Of a stretch of DNA of 64,000 bases, positions 1 to 8,104 are shown piece by piece. Numbering within the stretch: the first letter of the stretch is position 1; each line of letters opens with the position of its first letter. The stretch lies in contig NZ_SODM01000001.1 in NCBI RefSeq assembly GCF_004368785.1, forward strand, positions 124,001 through 188,000, written 5' to 3'. The position numbers and the translations under genes are program-made. Source of the DNA: Flavobacterium sp. 270 (GTDB lineage: Bacteria > Bacteroidota > Bacteroidia > Flavobacteriales > Flavobacteriaceae). The notes beneath the pieces were generated by a model, which worked only from the letters and a program-made list of their open reading frames with translations, had not been told where the DNA came from and did not search any database.

Positions 1-42
1 TTTATCAATTATAAACCTATAGAAGAAGGATATAATAAGTAA
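1..42 (+). CDS. Possible C-terminal end of a gene entering from the left
   Basis: The first frame reads FINYKPIEEGYNK and then stops with TAA at 40-42. The composition looks protein-like and an intrinsic terminator follows 18 bases later, so I read it as the tail of a plus-strand gene that converges on the ABC-F gene. Thirteen codons are too few to name a family, and a chance open frame is possible. Confidence 0.4.
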   Translation, partial: FINYKPIEEGYNK

Positions 43-60
43 TAGTTAAACCTAAAAATA

Positions 61-92
61 AAAAAACTGCATTGTAAAAAATGCAGTTTTTT
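61..92. terminator. Bidirectional intrinsic terminator
   Basis: A 13-bp perfect stem (AAAAAACTGCATT, 61-73, with its complement at 80-92) closes a 6-base loop. It carries A and T runs on both sides, so it can serve both the ABC-F gene and the gene ending near position 42. Confidence 0.85.
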
Positions 93-108
93 ATTAGAAA
101 TTAATATA

Positions 109-1698
109 CTAAGAAAGCAGAATTGTCTTTTGAATATCAATCTGTTCTAAAAAATAATTATCGTGCGAAACCACAATTAAAGTTCCCTGATATTCATTAA
201 TCGCGGCCGTTACAATCTCAATATTCTGAATGTCCAGATTGTTTGTAGGCTCATCCAAAATAATTATATCCGGCGCTTCATTGTCGATCGTAAAACAGCA
301 GAGTAGGAGACGCATTTTTTCGCCGCCACTCAGCGTATCACAAGGTTTATCCCAATAGTGTTGTGAAAACAAAAAGCGGTTTAACCTCATTTTTATTTCA
401 TGTTCTTCTAAACCAGAACTATTAAAAAGCTGTGCCTGTTCGTATACTTTTAGAGTTCCATTAATCAAAGAATAATCCTGATCAATATAAATGGATTTAT
501 GTGTCGATGAATAAATACTTCCTGTTTTCGGAGATAATTTTTGAAGGATAATTTTAATTAAAGTCGTTTTTCCTGAACCGTTTAAGCCTTTTAAAGCAAT
601 TCTTTCGCCACTGAGAATTTCAAAATTTAAATTTTCTTTCCAAAGTAAATCTTGATTAAAACCAAAATTGATTTCTTCTGCCTTAAAAAGTATTTTTCCT
701 TTATGAAGTGACGCATTATCAAAACCAAATTTAATCTGATCAAAGTCTGGCAAAGCCGAACGCAGCTCTCGCAATTCTGATGAAATACTGCCGATCTTTT
801 CGGCGTGAACACCTTTTAGTTTTGAACTGCTGTTTTCGGCGTTATTGCGTAAAGTATTCATCATAATTCTGGCAACTCCGGATTTTTCTTGCTTCTTTTT
901 GCCGCGCGCATCCAGTTTCTGCTGGCGTTCCAGCGTTTCCCGTTCTTTTTCTTTGGCTTTTCGTAACGCTTTCTCTTTACTTTGCAGATCCTGGTCTAAA
1001 GCGTTATTTTCAATTTGTTTTTGTGTGGCATAAAAATCATAATTACCGCCGTAAACTGTAATTCCGTTTTTACTTAATTCGTAAACCGTATTTAAAAGAT
1101 TAAGCAATTTTCTGTCGTGGCTCACAATGAGAATTGTACTTTGCGAGGCTTCAATAAAATGATATAACAATTGTCTTCCGGCATCGTCCAGATGATTGCT
1201 AGGTTCGTCAAGCAGGATTATTTCCGGCTGATGAATCGAAATTCCGGCGAGAAAAACTTTCGTTTTCTGGCCTCCGCTCAAGGTTTCCAGTTTTTGATTT
1301 AAGTCTAAATCCTGCAGCTGCCAATATTGCAGCGCATTTGTACAGCGATCTTCAATCGTCCAGTCGTCATTTAATGTATTTAGGTTTTCTTCGGTAACAT
1401 TACCGTCTAAAATCTCTTTTAAAGCATTAATCTTTTCTGCAACGCGCAAAACCTCTGCAACAGTAAAATCATTGTACTGCCCAAAGATTTGAGGAATATA
1501 ATAAGGTTTTGAAGAAGTAATGATTTCGCCGCTAAAAGCCTGTAATTCGCCAGCAATAACTTTAAGTAAAGTCGATTTTCCTATGCCGTTATTGCCAATT
1601 AAGGCTGTTTTTTCTTGATTGTTTACCGTAAAGCCGATGTGCTCCAATAAAAAACTCTTGTTATGGTGTTTATATGAAATGTTTTGTAAAATAAGCAT
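109..1698 (-). CDS. ABC-F family ATP-binding protein (duplicated ATPase)
   Basis: This is a soluble protein of 529 residues with two ABC ATPase domains and no membrane segments, the layout of ABC-F translation factors and ribosome-protection proteins. The first half has Walker A GNNGIGKST (residues 35-43), signature LSGGQ and Walker B with LLDEPSNHLD. The second half has GLNGSGKTT, LSGGE and IILDEPTNNLD. A charged, lysine-rich linker of about 90 residues joins them, where the P-site interaction motif sits in this family. Known members act on the ribosome, some clearing bound antibiotics and others rescuing stalls. The sequence does not decide between these. The structured leader upstream favours a drug- or stall-responsive role, but that is inference. 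It appears to be monocistronic. Confidence 0.9.
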   Translation of the reverse strand: MLILQNISYKHHNKSFLLEHIGFTVNNQEKTALIGNNGIGKSTLLKVIAGELQAFSGEIITSSKPYYIPQIFGQYNDFTVAEVLRVAEKINALKEILDGNVTEENLNTLNDDWTIEDRCTNALQYWQLQDLDLNQKLETLSGGQKTKVFLAGISIHQPEIILLDEPSNHLDDAGRQLLYHFIEASQSTILIVSHDRKLLNLLNTVYELSKNGITVYGGNYDFYATQKQIENNALDQDLQSKEKALRKAKEKERETLERQQKLDARGKKKQEKSGVARIMMNTLRNNAENSSSKLKGVHAEKIGSISSELRELRSALPDFDQIKFGFDNASLHKGKILFKAEEINFGFNQDLLWKENLNFEILSGERIALKGLNGSGKTTLIKIILQKLSPKTGSIYSSTHKSIYIDQDYSLINGTLKVYEQAQLFNSSGLEEHEIKMRLNRFLFSQHYWDKPCDTLSGGEKMRLLLCCFTIDNEAPDIIILDEPTNNLDIQNIEIVTAAINEYQGTLIVVSHDNYFLEQIDIQKTILLS

Positions 1699-1786
1699 AA
1701 TTTCTTTCTCTATAAATGAATAAATTGAGCAGCCAGCAGATTGCTGGTTACTCTCTAAATTGCCTGAAAGAAATTATTTTTCACAT
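1699..1786 (-). promoter_or_regulatory. Structured leader of the ABC-F gene with start-stop mini-ORF
   Basis: A perfect 10-bp inverted repeat pairs 1699-1708 with 1766-1775 (AATTTCTTTC type). Its downstream arm directly abuts the ABC-F start codon and so would bury the A-rich start region. Between the arms is a second hairpin, CCAGCA (1733-1738) with TGCTGG (1742-1747). Just before the outer stem, the transcript carries ATG followed at once by TGA (1781-1786). This resembles translation-sensing leaders of antibiotic-resistance ABC-F genes, but no function is proven. Confidence 0.55.
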
Positions 1787-1812
1787 AAACGATTAGTTCA
1801 ATTTTATAAATA

Positions 1813-1842
1813 CAAAGGTATAATTTTTAGTTTTATTTCAAA
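1813..1842 (-). promoter_or_regulatory. Bacteroidota-type promoter of the ABC-F gene
   Basis: On the minus strand TACCTTTG (1813-1820) matches the -7 element TAnnTTTG. TTTG (1839-1842) lies 18 bases upstream and matches the -33 element. Predicted transcription start is near 1806, giving a leader of roughly 108 nucleotides. Confidence 0.7.
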
Positions 1843-1855
1843 TCCAAAAAAAATA

Positions 1856-1892
1856 AAAAACCATTCTTTACAGGGAGTAGAGAATGGTTTTA
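1856..1892. terminator. Intrinsic terminator downstream of the small lipoprotein gene
   Basis: An AAAAACCATTCT stem (1856-1867) pairs with its complement beginning at 1880. An A run on the plus strand gives a U run on the minus-strand transcript. It lies about 40 bases beyond the stop of the 1933-2301 gene. Confidence 0.65.
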
Positions 1893-1932
1893 TTGATATT
1901 ATCTGGTTATGAATGCTTAATAAATTGTAAGT

Positions 1933-2301
1933 TTATATTTTGTCCAATGTTAACTTCATTTCTTTGATGTCCAAAATTAGTTTGTCGCTTGTTATTGTGC
2001 TTTCACACGGATAAGGCGTGCCAACTTCGTCTTTTATTATTAAATTTTTTCCACCATTGCTCAAAATATAAGTTCCATCTGTTATTTCATGAAGTAAAAA
2101 GCCTGTTACATGTCCGTCTGATGTAAACGTCAAAGTTCCGTTTTTTAAAATTTCACTTTTAGCAGAATCAGAAAGTGGCATTTTGGCTTCAACTGCGGTA
2201 ATTTTCCACGAATTAACAAGTTTATTTCTCCCCTTATGACATGAAATCATTACTATTGTCAATAAGGTAACTCCGAAAATAAATAATTTAGATTTTCCCA
2301 T
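1933..2301 (-). CDS. Small lipoprotein of unknown function
   Basis: This protein of 122 residues begins with a lipoprotein signal peptide, MGKSKLFIFGV..., with lipobox VMISC and the acylated cysteine predicted at residue 21. The remainder alternates beta-prone stretches (GTLTFTSDGHVTGF, GTYILSNGGKNLII) and resembles the lipocalin-like folds of small Bacteroidota lipoproteins, though I cannot assign a family. It is expected to be anchored in the inner or outer membrane facing the periplasm. The gene stands alone: a terminator follows it, and 234 bases with repeats separate it from the next gene. Confidence 0.75.
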   Translation of the reverse strand: MGKSKLFIFGVTLLTIVMISCHKGRNKLVNSWKITAVEAKMPLSDSAKSEILKNGTLTFTSDGHVTGFLLHEITDGTYILSNGGKNLIIKDEVGTPYPCESTITSDKLILDIKEMKLTLDKI

Positions 2302-2466
2302 GATTATATATGATTAAAAGTTAAACAGGAAAAGTTACAAAAAAAAGAAATACTAAATTATTACGTATCAAATATTTATTCACTTATTATTAAGAAAATA
2401 TTTAGGAAAAAAGTTATGAATTAAGAGTTATGAGTTGTTAGTTATTAGTCCTTAGTCATAAGTGGT

Positions 2467-2528
2467 TGAAACCTGAAACCTGAAACCTGAAACCTGAAAC
2501 TTGAAACCTCAAACTACAAACCTGAAAC
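2467..2528. repeat. TGAAACC heptamer array
   Basis: About eight near-tandem copies of TGAAACC run in one direction just beyond the 3' end of the transglutaminase-like gene. The last copies are degenerate (CCTCAAACTACAAA). This is a one-armed member of the dispersed heptamer family found across the window. The preceding stretch 2405-2465 holds other short near-repeats (GTTATGAG, GTTATTAG, GTCCTTAG). Confidence 0.8.
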
Positions 2529-2535
2529 AAAAAAC

Positions 2536-3468
2536 CTAATTAAGCGTCAAAGCTCCTAAGATTTCTTCATAGAGAAAAGGACCGCCGGGGTATTTGGCAG
2601 TATAATCAAGATTCATCCAGACTTGTCCGCGCTCGTCTATGTGGTAGTGGATTTTTTTACCGTAACTTTCTTTTTGAAATAGGACATTTTTAATCAGGTA
2701 ATTTACTTTTTCAAGGTCTGCAGTAGAACCTATTAAAATTTCCGGATAAATATGTCCTTTTGTATGAATAAGACGCGGTGTACCGCCAATAGAACGAACT
2801 GCTGCGGCCATTAAAATAGAATGATCGTCGCAATCGCCAGAAAAATATTCTAAAGATTCGCTGGCTGTGGCAATATAATCGCCATCTTTTGGATCATTAA
2901 CATAATTCCAGCGGCCGTTAATTTCTTTAAATACTGCAAAACACTGAATTATTGTTCTGTAGTTTGAATATCCTTTTATTCCTTTAAAGTTTTTGGTTGT
3001 TGCCATAATAGCAAAATTTCTAACTTTTGGATTCTGGTACTCTATAGCGCTTATAATCTTTGATTTATTTGGAAACGGAAGCAGTTTTGCCACAACAATA
3101 TCCTGCGGAAAAGGATTGTCTGACATGGTGTAAATCATCGAGTTATAGTCTTCAGAAATTTCGCTGAAACCATAATTGCCGATTACACTTCCGTAAAATA
3201 AAACCAATAAATACAACGCGATACATAAAATGATGATCGTACGCAGTAACATTAAAAGAAAAAAAACAGCAGCAAAAACTAAAATAAATATAATAACGCG
3301 GTCTAAATTGAAAGCCCACTCTAAATCGATTAGGTTTTGATGCAGTATGATGAAAATCGGAATTGTAATTAAAAGACTCAACAGCATAATAATGATCCTG
3401 TCCCAAGGCGATTTTACCTGTAGTTTGGATTTTAATTGCGGAAAGTCAATTTTAGGGAATTTCATCAT
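2536..3468 (-). CDS. Transglutaminase-like domain membrane protein
   Basis: I take the ATG at 3466-3468. The longer frame would need a TTG start three codons upstream. The protein has 310 residues. Three hydrophobic segments (about 24-43, 55-75 and 76-95) put the C-terminal part outside or inside the membrane as a single domain. That part has the transglutaminase-core pattern GDCDDHS (Cys213), a downstream His in KGHIYPE (His239) and an Asp in MNLDY (Asp288), together a plausible Cys-His-Asp triad. In bacteria such proteins are usually cysteine peptidase-like or structural, and the substrate is unknown. It starts 20 bases after the solute-binding-like gene and is probably co-transcribed with it. 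Confidence 0.75.
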   Translation of the reverse strand: MMKFPKIDFPQLKSKLQVKSPWDRIIIMLLSLLITIPIFIILHQNLIDLEWAFNLDRVIIFILVFAAVFFLLMLLRTIIILCIALYLLVLFYGSVIGNYGFSEISEDYNSMIYTMSDNPFPQDIVVAKLLPFPNKSKIISAIEYQNPKVRNFAIMATTKNFKGIKGYSNYRTIIQCFAVFKEINGRWNYVNDPKDGDYIATASESLEYFSGDCDDHSILMAAAVRSIGGTPRLIHTKGHIYPEILIGSTADLEKVNYLIKNVLFQKESYGKKIHYHIDERGQVWMNLDYTAKYPGGPFLYEEILGALTLN

Positions 3469-3487
3469 AAGAATCAAAAAGCAGTTT

Positions 3488-4339
3488 TTACAGCGCTTTT
3501 ACCGTTTCTACAAAAGTACTTTTTTTATCGATAATTCCCAGATCGAATAATTGATTTTGAAGTTTTGCAAAGGCTTTTTCAGTAAGATTTTTCTGAGACC
3601 ACTGTGTAAGCTTTAACCAGTCTTTAATATCTTCTCTTTTTTGGTTGAATAATTCTGCTAAAGTTTTATCAATATTAGGAATCTGAGCAAAATCATGCGT
3701 TGTTCCGTTGATGATTTCAAGGATTTTTTCAATTACTTTCGGATTTTTTTTAAGGAATTCATCGCGAACAGCAATTACAAAAGAAGGCCAGGGAGTAGGG
3801 CAGTCGCCAACACGTCTAAAAATACCTTGATCTACAAGTGGTTTTGTCATAAAACGTTCCCACATAAAATAATCAGCAGTTCCTTTTGTTAAGGCTTCTA
3901 CAGCACCGTCGATTGTATTTATAATTTCAAATTCTAAATCGTCTGTTTCCCAGCCTTGCTCGCTGGCATTTACATACGCCATTAACTGAGAACCAGAACC
4001 TAATCTCGAGATCGCAACTTTTTTATTTTTAAGGTCTTTTACGGTGTGAAAATCTGATTTTTCAGCCACGTGAATTCCCCAGATTAAAGGAGACTGCACA
4101 TAAATCTGAACAATTTTACTCGGATTTCCGGCTGCAATATCTTTTACAATTCCTTCTGTAAGGATAACAGCAATATCAGCTTCTCCATCACGAAGCATCT
4201 GACACATTTTACCTGTACCTTCAGGAATATTTTTCCATTGCAAATCAATGTTTTCAGCTTCAAATTCGCCATTTTCAATGCATAGATGCCATGGCAAATT
4301 GAAGTGTTCGGGAACACCTACAATTTTTACAGTTTTCAT
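3488..4339 (-). CDS. Periplasmic-binding-fold (NMT1/THI5-like) protein without a signal peptide
   Basis: This protein of 283 residues has the type 2 solute-binding fold seen in ABC transporter substrate-binding proteins of the NMT1/SsuA group. Typical stretches are GEADIAVILTEGIVKDIAAGNPSKIVQIY and DLKNKKVAISRLGSGS, with alternating lobes. Unlike transporter components, it begins MKTVKIVGVPEHF with no signal peptide or lipobox. No permease or ATPase gene is nearby. It may be a cytoplasmic ligand-binding or enzymatic derivative of the fold. The ligand cannot be read from the sequence. The next gene, the transglutaminase-like protein, follows 20 bases later. Confidence 0.7.
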   Translation of the reverse strand: MKTVKIVGVPEHFNLPWHLCIENGEFEAENIDLQWKNIPEGTGKMCQMLRDGEADIAVILTEGIVKDIAAGNPSKIVQIYVQSPLIWGIHVAEKSDFHTVKDLKNKKVAISRLGSGSQLMAYVNASEQGWETDDLEFEIINTIDGAVEALTKGTADYFMWERFMTKPLVDQGIFRRVGDCPTPWPSFVIAVRDEFLKKNPKVIEKILEIINGTTHDFAQIPNIDKTLAELFNQKREDIKDWLKLTQWSQKNLTEKAFAKLQNQLFDLGIIDKKSTFVETVKAL

Positions 4340-4400
4340 TATAGTTTAAGTTTAAGTTAAGTTTGGTATGCGTAATCTAGTTTGATATATCTAAGTTAAG

Positions 4401-4874
4401 TTAATTTTTCAATAAATCCGCCCTGTGTTTCTCAGAAAGACAAGGCTCTGCAAATTCAATAATTTCCTGAGCTTCATATTGGCTCAAAATGGTTTTTACA
4501 TGCGAATAATCAACGCTGTTTAATACTTCAACAGCAAATAAAGTTTCATTTAAACCTTCTGATTCACAATTAATTGCTTTTAATTCTTCTCTGATTATTT
4601 CCTTATCAAAACCTTTTTCTAAAATTACAACCTGAAGAATCGAATTTCCAAAGCTTTCAATTGTTTTTCTGTAAACCAATTTTTCTTCAGCTTCATCATA
4701 TTCAGCAAAAAAGATATCTTCGGTAGCAATCAAAGGCCCAAAAAACGGAATATTATCCAATTTAAAAAGTCCTTTTTCCAAATCAATAATTTCTGCCCAC
4801 ATGGTTTCTACAACCGTATCTTCTAGTAAATCACTATAATATCTAAATAATATTTTTTTATGTGTGTCACTCAT
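4401..4874 (-). CDS. DUF4265-like protein
   Basis: This cytoplasmic protein of 157 residues has the DUF4265 pattern near its N-terminus: ETMWAEIIDLEKGLFKLDNIPFFGPLIATEDIFFAEYD. The family has no established function. Its start codon overlaps the stop codon of the upstream VOC gene by one base (TAATG), so the two are translationally coupled and likely share a transcript. There are no membrane segments or signal peptide. Confidence 0.7.
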   Translation of the reverse strand: MSDTHKKILFRYYSDLLEDTVVETMWAEIIDLEKGLFKLDNIPFFGPLIATEDIFFAEYDEAEEKLVYRKTIESFGNSILQVVILEKGFDKEIIREELKAINCESEGLNETLFAVEVLNSVDYSHVKTILSQYEAQEIIEFAEPCLSEKHRADLLKN

Positions 4875-5266
4875 TATTCAATCTCATTTATTTCTGCTTT
4901 CAACGGCGATATTACAATTCGATAACCATCAGGATCCTGAAACATTTTTCCATTTTCGTTCCAAAAAGGATTTTGCGCAGTTATTATTGAAATATTGTGA
5001 TGCAAAACATTATTTATTAATTCATTATATTCTAAAATAGTTTTTGGATAAAGCACAATAACATCATCTTCATCAAAAATATGATTCGCTTTTATGTCGG
5101 ATTCGGTAAATTCAAAATGCCAGTCTAAATTAGACTTCCCAATAAAAATACCATTATACTTATTATGGTTTTGAAAATTACCCAGAAGTTCAAATCTAAG
5201 AACATCGATATAGAAAGCTTCAATTTTTTCTAAATTATTAGTATGTCGCGCCACTCGTAAAAACAT
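4874..5266 (-). CDS. VOC (glyoxalase/bleomycin-resistance fold) family protein
   Basis: This protein of 130 residues has the vicinal-oxygen-chelate layout: RVARHTNNLEKIEAFYIDVLRFELLG at the start and MFQDPDGYRIVISP at the end, the usual C-terminal metal-ligand region. Such proteins are metal-dependent isomerases, dioxygenases or ligand binders, and the substrate is not evident. It is the first gene of a two-gene unit, with the DUF4265 gene overlapping its stop codon. Confidence 0.8.
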   Translation of the reverse strand: MFLRVARHTNNLEKIEAFYIDVLRFELLGNFQNHNKYNGIFIGKSNLDWHFEFTESDIKANHIFDEDDVIVLYPKTILEYNELINNVLHHNISIITAQNPFWNENGKMFQDPDGYRIVISPLKAEINEIE

Positions 5267-5326
5267 AATATTAAATTTTAAAAAATTATCAAATTGACTA
5301 ACATACTAATGCTCTAAGCTGACTAA

Positions 5327-6196
5327 TTACTTCTCAGCTAATTTATTTAATGTATAACCAATCAATTCATCTACAGCTTTGTACGGGTCTTCACTAAAAG
5401 TTCCGGATGCACGATTTGCAATGATCGCATTCAGCGATAAAGCGTTGTGTCCAAGAAGCGCAGAAAGCCCATAAATAGCTGCTGTTTCCATTTCTAAGTT
5501 AGTAATTCTATTGTCATTAAAATTAAAAATATCCATTTTATTATTTAATTCTTCATCCTGAATATTCAACCTTAAAACGCGTCCCTGCGGGCCATAAAAA
5601 CCACCAGCAGTTGCTGTAATTCCTTTAAATATTTTATCCGATTCTATAATTTTTTCTAATTTTTCTGAACACGCAATTGCATAAGGTCTTCCTTTTCTAA
5701 TATCCCAATTGGTATGCGCGATAAAAGCGTCTTCGATTGCAGGATGCGAAACTTCGTCAATCAAATAGGAGCGGAGCATATTGTCTAATCCTAAACCAAA
5801 TTTAGACATTACAAAACTGTCAACCGGAATATCTGCCTGCAAAGATCCCGAAGTTCCAATTCTAATAATATTTAAAGAAGTCAGGGTTTCTTTTGGTTCG
5901 CGGGTTTTTAGATCAATATTGACTAAAGCATCTAATTCGTTTAAAACAATATCAATATTATCAGGGCCAATTCCTGTAGAAATTACAGAAATTCGTTTTC
6001 CTTTATAAATTCCGGTTTGTGTTTTAAACTCTCTTTTTTGAGTTGAATATTCTATAGAATCAAAAAACTGCGTAATTTTTTCTACTCGATTCTGATCGCC
6101 GACAAATATAATATCGTGCGCAATATGTTCTGGACGAAGGTTTAAGTGGTATACACTTCCGTCTGGGTTAAGTATTAATTCTGATGATTGGATCAT
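5327..6196 (-). CDS. Nucleoside phosphorylase (uridine phosphorylase-like)
   Basis: This protein of 289 residues belongs to the PNP/UDP phosphorylase family, which cleaves nucleosides with phosphate in nucleotide salvage. The N-terminal part has the phosphate-site glycine and arginine (IIFVGDQNRVEKI), followed by ISTGIGPDNIDIVLNEL and IIRIGTSGSLQ, the second phosphate-binding motif. The sugar and base site is represented by TNLEMETAAIYGLSALLG, with the ribose-binding Glu-Met-Glu. The closest match in style is uridine phosphorylase, but the base specificity is inferred. The gene is flanked by heptamer-repeat DNA on its upstream side. Confidence 0.85.
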   Translation of the reverse strand: MIQSSELILNPDGSVYHLNLRPEHIAHDIIFVGDQNRVEKITQFFDSIEYSTQKREFKTQTGIYKGKRISVISTGIGPDNIDIVLNELDALVNIDLKTREPKETLTSLNIIRIGTSGSLQADIPVDSFVMSKFGLGLDNMLRSYLIDEVSHPAIEDAFIAHTNWDIRKGRPYAIACSEKLEKIIESDKIFKGITATAGGFYGPQGRVLRLNIQDEELNNKMDIFNFNDNRITNLEMETAAIYGLSALLGHNALSLNAIIANRASGTFSEDPYKAVDELIGYTLNKLAEK

Positions 6197-6236
6197 TTTT
6201 TTTAAGGTGCTAAGTTACTAAGGTTCTGAGTTTTTT

Positions 6237-6300
6237 GTTTCGGGTTTCAGGTTTCAAGTTGCTATAGAGAACTTGAAACTTTAAACTTGAAACATGAAAC
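6237..6300. repeat. Heptamer inverted repeat (GGTTTCA / TGAAACC)
   Basis: GGTTTCA-type units at 6240-6259 face TTGAAAC-type units at 6271-6300 around a loop reading AAGTTGCTATAGAGAACTTG. Almost the same loop recurs at 44133-44152. It separates the SUI1 gene from the phosphorylase gene. Confidence 0.8.
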
Positions 6301-6304
6301 TTTC

Positions 6305-6637
6305 TCACCCTCCAACTCGTTTTGTTTTAAAGCCTTTTTCTTTTAAGATTGCCATTATTTTGTCGCGATAATCTCCTTGTATGATAATAGAATCATCTTT
6401 GAAGGTACCGCCAACACTCAGTTTTGTTTTAATTTCTTTGGCCAGGATTTTAAAATCTTCGTCAGATCCTTCGTAGCCTTCGATTATTGTGGTTGCTTTC
6501 CCTTTTCGTTTTTCAAATTTGCAGATCATAGGTTCTTTTTGAACATAAAGTATATGTTCTTGTTCCTGAACTTCTTCTGGCTCGTTTGATTCGACATGAT
6601 CGGGAAATAAGTTTTTTAGTTGATCTTGTAAATCCAT
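6305..6637 (-). CDS. yciH: SUI1/eIF1-like translation initiation factor (YciH family)
   Basis: This protein of 110 residues has a C-terminal SUI1 domain: KRKGKATTIIEGYEG, then KEIKTKLSVGGTFKDDSIIIQGDYRDKIMAILKEKGF. That is the conserved core of eIF1 and bacterial YciH. The acidic N-terminal 45 residues are a typical unstructured extension. Bacterial members bind the 30S subunit and influence start selection or initiation under stress. The gene sits alone between two repeat-filled spacers. Confidence 0.88.
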   Translation of the reverse strand: MDLQDQLKNLFPDHVESNEPEEVQEQEHILYVQKEPMICKFEKRKGKATTIIEGYEGSDEDFKILAKEIKTKLSVGGTFKDDSIIIQGDYRDKIMAILKEKGFKTKRVGG

Positions 6638-6683
6638 AAAATTTTATTCTAAAATAAATTCCAATACTTTAAATTTTAAAAAT

Positions 6684-6730
6684 TAAATTCCAAATCCCAA
6701 ATTTAAATAGTTTTTGGAATTTGGAATTTA
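6684..6730. repeat. GGAATTT-type inverted repeat
   Basis: AAATTCCAAATCCCAAA (6684-6700) faces TTTTTGGAATTTGGAATTT (6711-6729) as a hairpin between the 2-oxoglutarate oxygenase gene and the SUI1 gene. It belongs to a second intergenic repeat family with 7-bp units that recurs in many gaps of this window. Confidence 0.75.
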
Positions 6731-6751
6731 TAAGAATTGAAACTTAAAAGT

Positions 6752-7702
6752 TTATTTTTTAATTAACCCTAAATCTACCAAGCGTTCGTATAGATAATCT
6801 CCCGCAGTAATGTCTTCGAATTTCTTAGGATTCTCAGCATCAATACAGTTTTCTAAACAATCTAAACGCATATCACTTACAGGATGCATAAAAAACGGAA
6901 TAGAATAACGAGAAGTTCCCCATAATTCTCTTGGAGGATTTACTACCTGATGAATCGTTGATTTTAATTTGTTATTGGTATGTCTAGACAACATATCACC
7001 AACATTAATCACCAATTCGTCATCTTGTGCAATAGCGTCAATCCATTCTCCGTCATGGTTTTGCACCTGAAGTCCTTTACCTTGAGCACCCATCAAAAGA
7101 GTAATCAAATTGATATCACCGTGAGCAGCTGCACGAATTGCGTTTTCTGGCTCAGAAGTAATTGGCGGGTAATGAATTGGTCTTAAAATAGAGTTTCCTT
7201 CTTTTGCATAATTATCAAAATAAAACTCATCTAAACCTAAATGCAAAGCCAAAGCTCTTAAAACGTAAACACCAGTTTTTTCTAGTTTTTGATACGCTTC
7301 TTTACCTACAGCATTAAATCTTGGTAATTCTTTAACTTCAACATTGTCTGGATATTCCGAAGCATATTTTGAATCTTTGTCAACATACTGACCAAAATGC
7401 CAAAACTCTTTCAAATCGCCTTCTTTGCGTCCTTTAGCATGTTCTTTTCCAAAAGAAACATAACCTCTTTGACCGCCAATTCCGGGAATTTCATAATTAT
7501 GCTTGGTTTCTACTGGCAAAGCGAAAAATTTTCGAATTTCGCTATAAAGTTCGTCTACCAATTGGTCGTCAAGAAAGTGACCTTTTAGGGCTACGAAGCC
7601 AATGTTTTCAAATGCACTGCCGATTTCATTTACAAATTTTTGTTTACGTTCCGGGTTGTCCGAAAGGAAATCACGTAAGTCTACACTAGGAATGTTTTGC
7701 AT
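6752..7702 (-). CDS. 2-oxoglutarate/Fe(II)-dependent oxygenase, isopenicillin-N-synthase family
   Basis: This protein of 316 residues has both parts of the family. The N-terminal DIOX_N domain begins IPSVDLRDF and includes KGHFLDDQLVDELYSEIRKFFALP. The C-terminal Fe(II)-binding jelly roll has HGDINLITLL (the His-x-Asp), a distal His in KSTIHQVVNPP and the 2-oxoglutarate-binding Arg-x-Ser in SRYSIPFF. Bacterial members hydroxylate or desaturate small molecules, and the substrate is not evident here. It appears to be transcribed alone, with a TAnnTTTG element 52 bases upstream. Confidence 0.85.
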   Translation of the reverse strand: MQNIPSVDLRDFLSDNPERKQKFVNEIGSAFENIGFVALKGHFLDDQLVDELYSEIRKFFALPVETKHNYEIPGIGGQRGYVSFGKEHAKGRKEGDLKEFWHFGQYVDKDSKYASEYPDNVEVKELPRFNAVGKEAYQKLEKTGVYVLRALALHLGLDEFYFDNYAKEGNSILRPIHYPPITSEPENAIRAAAHGDINLITLLMGAQGKGLQVQNHDGEWIDAIAQDDELVINVGDMLSRHTNNKLKSTIHQVVNPPRELWGTSRYSIPFFMHPVSDMRLDCLENCIDAENPKKFEDITAGDYLYERLVDLGLIKK

Positions 7703-7727
7703 ACTTTACATTTTTTATTAAAGAAAA

Positions 7728-7761
7728 AAGGTTTCATAAAAACCTTTGGATAACAAAGGTA
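7728..7761 (-). promoter_or_regulatory. Promoter element and leader hairpin of the oxygenase gene
   Basis: TACCTTTG on the minus strand (7754-7761) matches the -7 element. No good TTG lies at the right spacing. Immediately downstream is a perfect hairpin, AAAGGTTT (7728-7735) with AAACCTTT (7740-7747), at or near the 5' end of the transcript. The rest of the gap up to about 8060 is AT-rich, with no further structure that I can see. Confidence 0.5.
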
Positions 7762-8075
7762 GAGAATATTTTATATTTGAATTTTAAAAGTTATTATAAA
7801 ATTGATTAATCTTACGTGATTTATACAATAAACTGCAAATTCTATTTTTGTGTCTGATTTAAATCTCAAAAAATTATTAAAAAACGCTATTTTAGAGGCT
7901 CAAAATATTTTATTAGAAATTTTATAAATAAATAAGAAATCTCTTATATCTTCGCCGAAATTTTGAATTCAAATTGGTTTGCACATATATTTTTATTTAC
8001 ATTTATTGAGTTAAAACCAAAAAACATTCTGATTTTATTTTTATAACAATTAATGTTAAAATTGTTATATTTTTA

Positions 8076-8083
8076 TATATTTG
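8076..8083 (+). promoter_or_regulatory. -7 promoter element of the fused E1 gene
   Basis: TATATTTG matches TAnnTTTG and lies 21 bases before the ATG at 8105. It overlaps the TTG at 8081, which argues against that codon being the translation start. Confidence 0.5.
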
Positions 8084-8104
8084 AAAACAATAAAAAACAA
8101 CCTA

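Noticed and set aside
8081..8104. TTG start for the fused E1 protein
   Set aside because: The TTG is part of a TAnnTTTG promoter element, and an ATG follows 24 bases later with a normal protein start.
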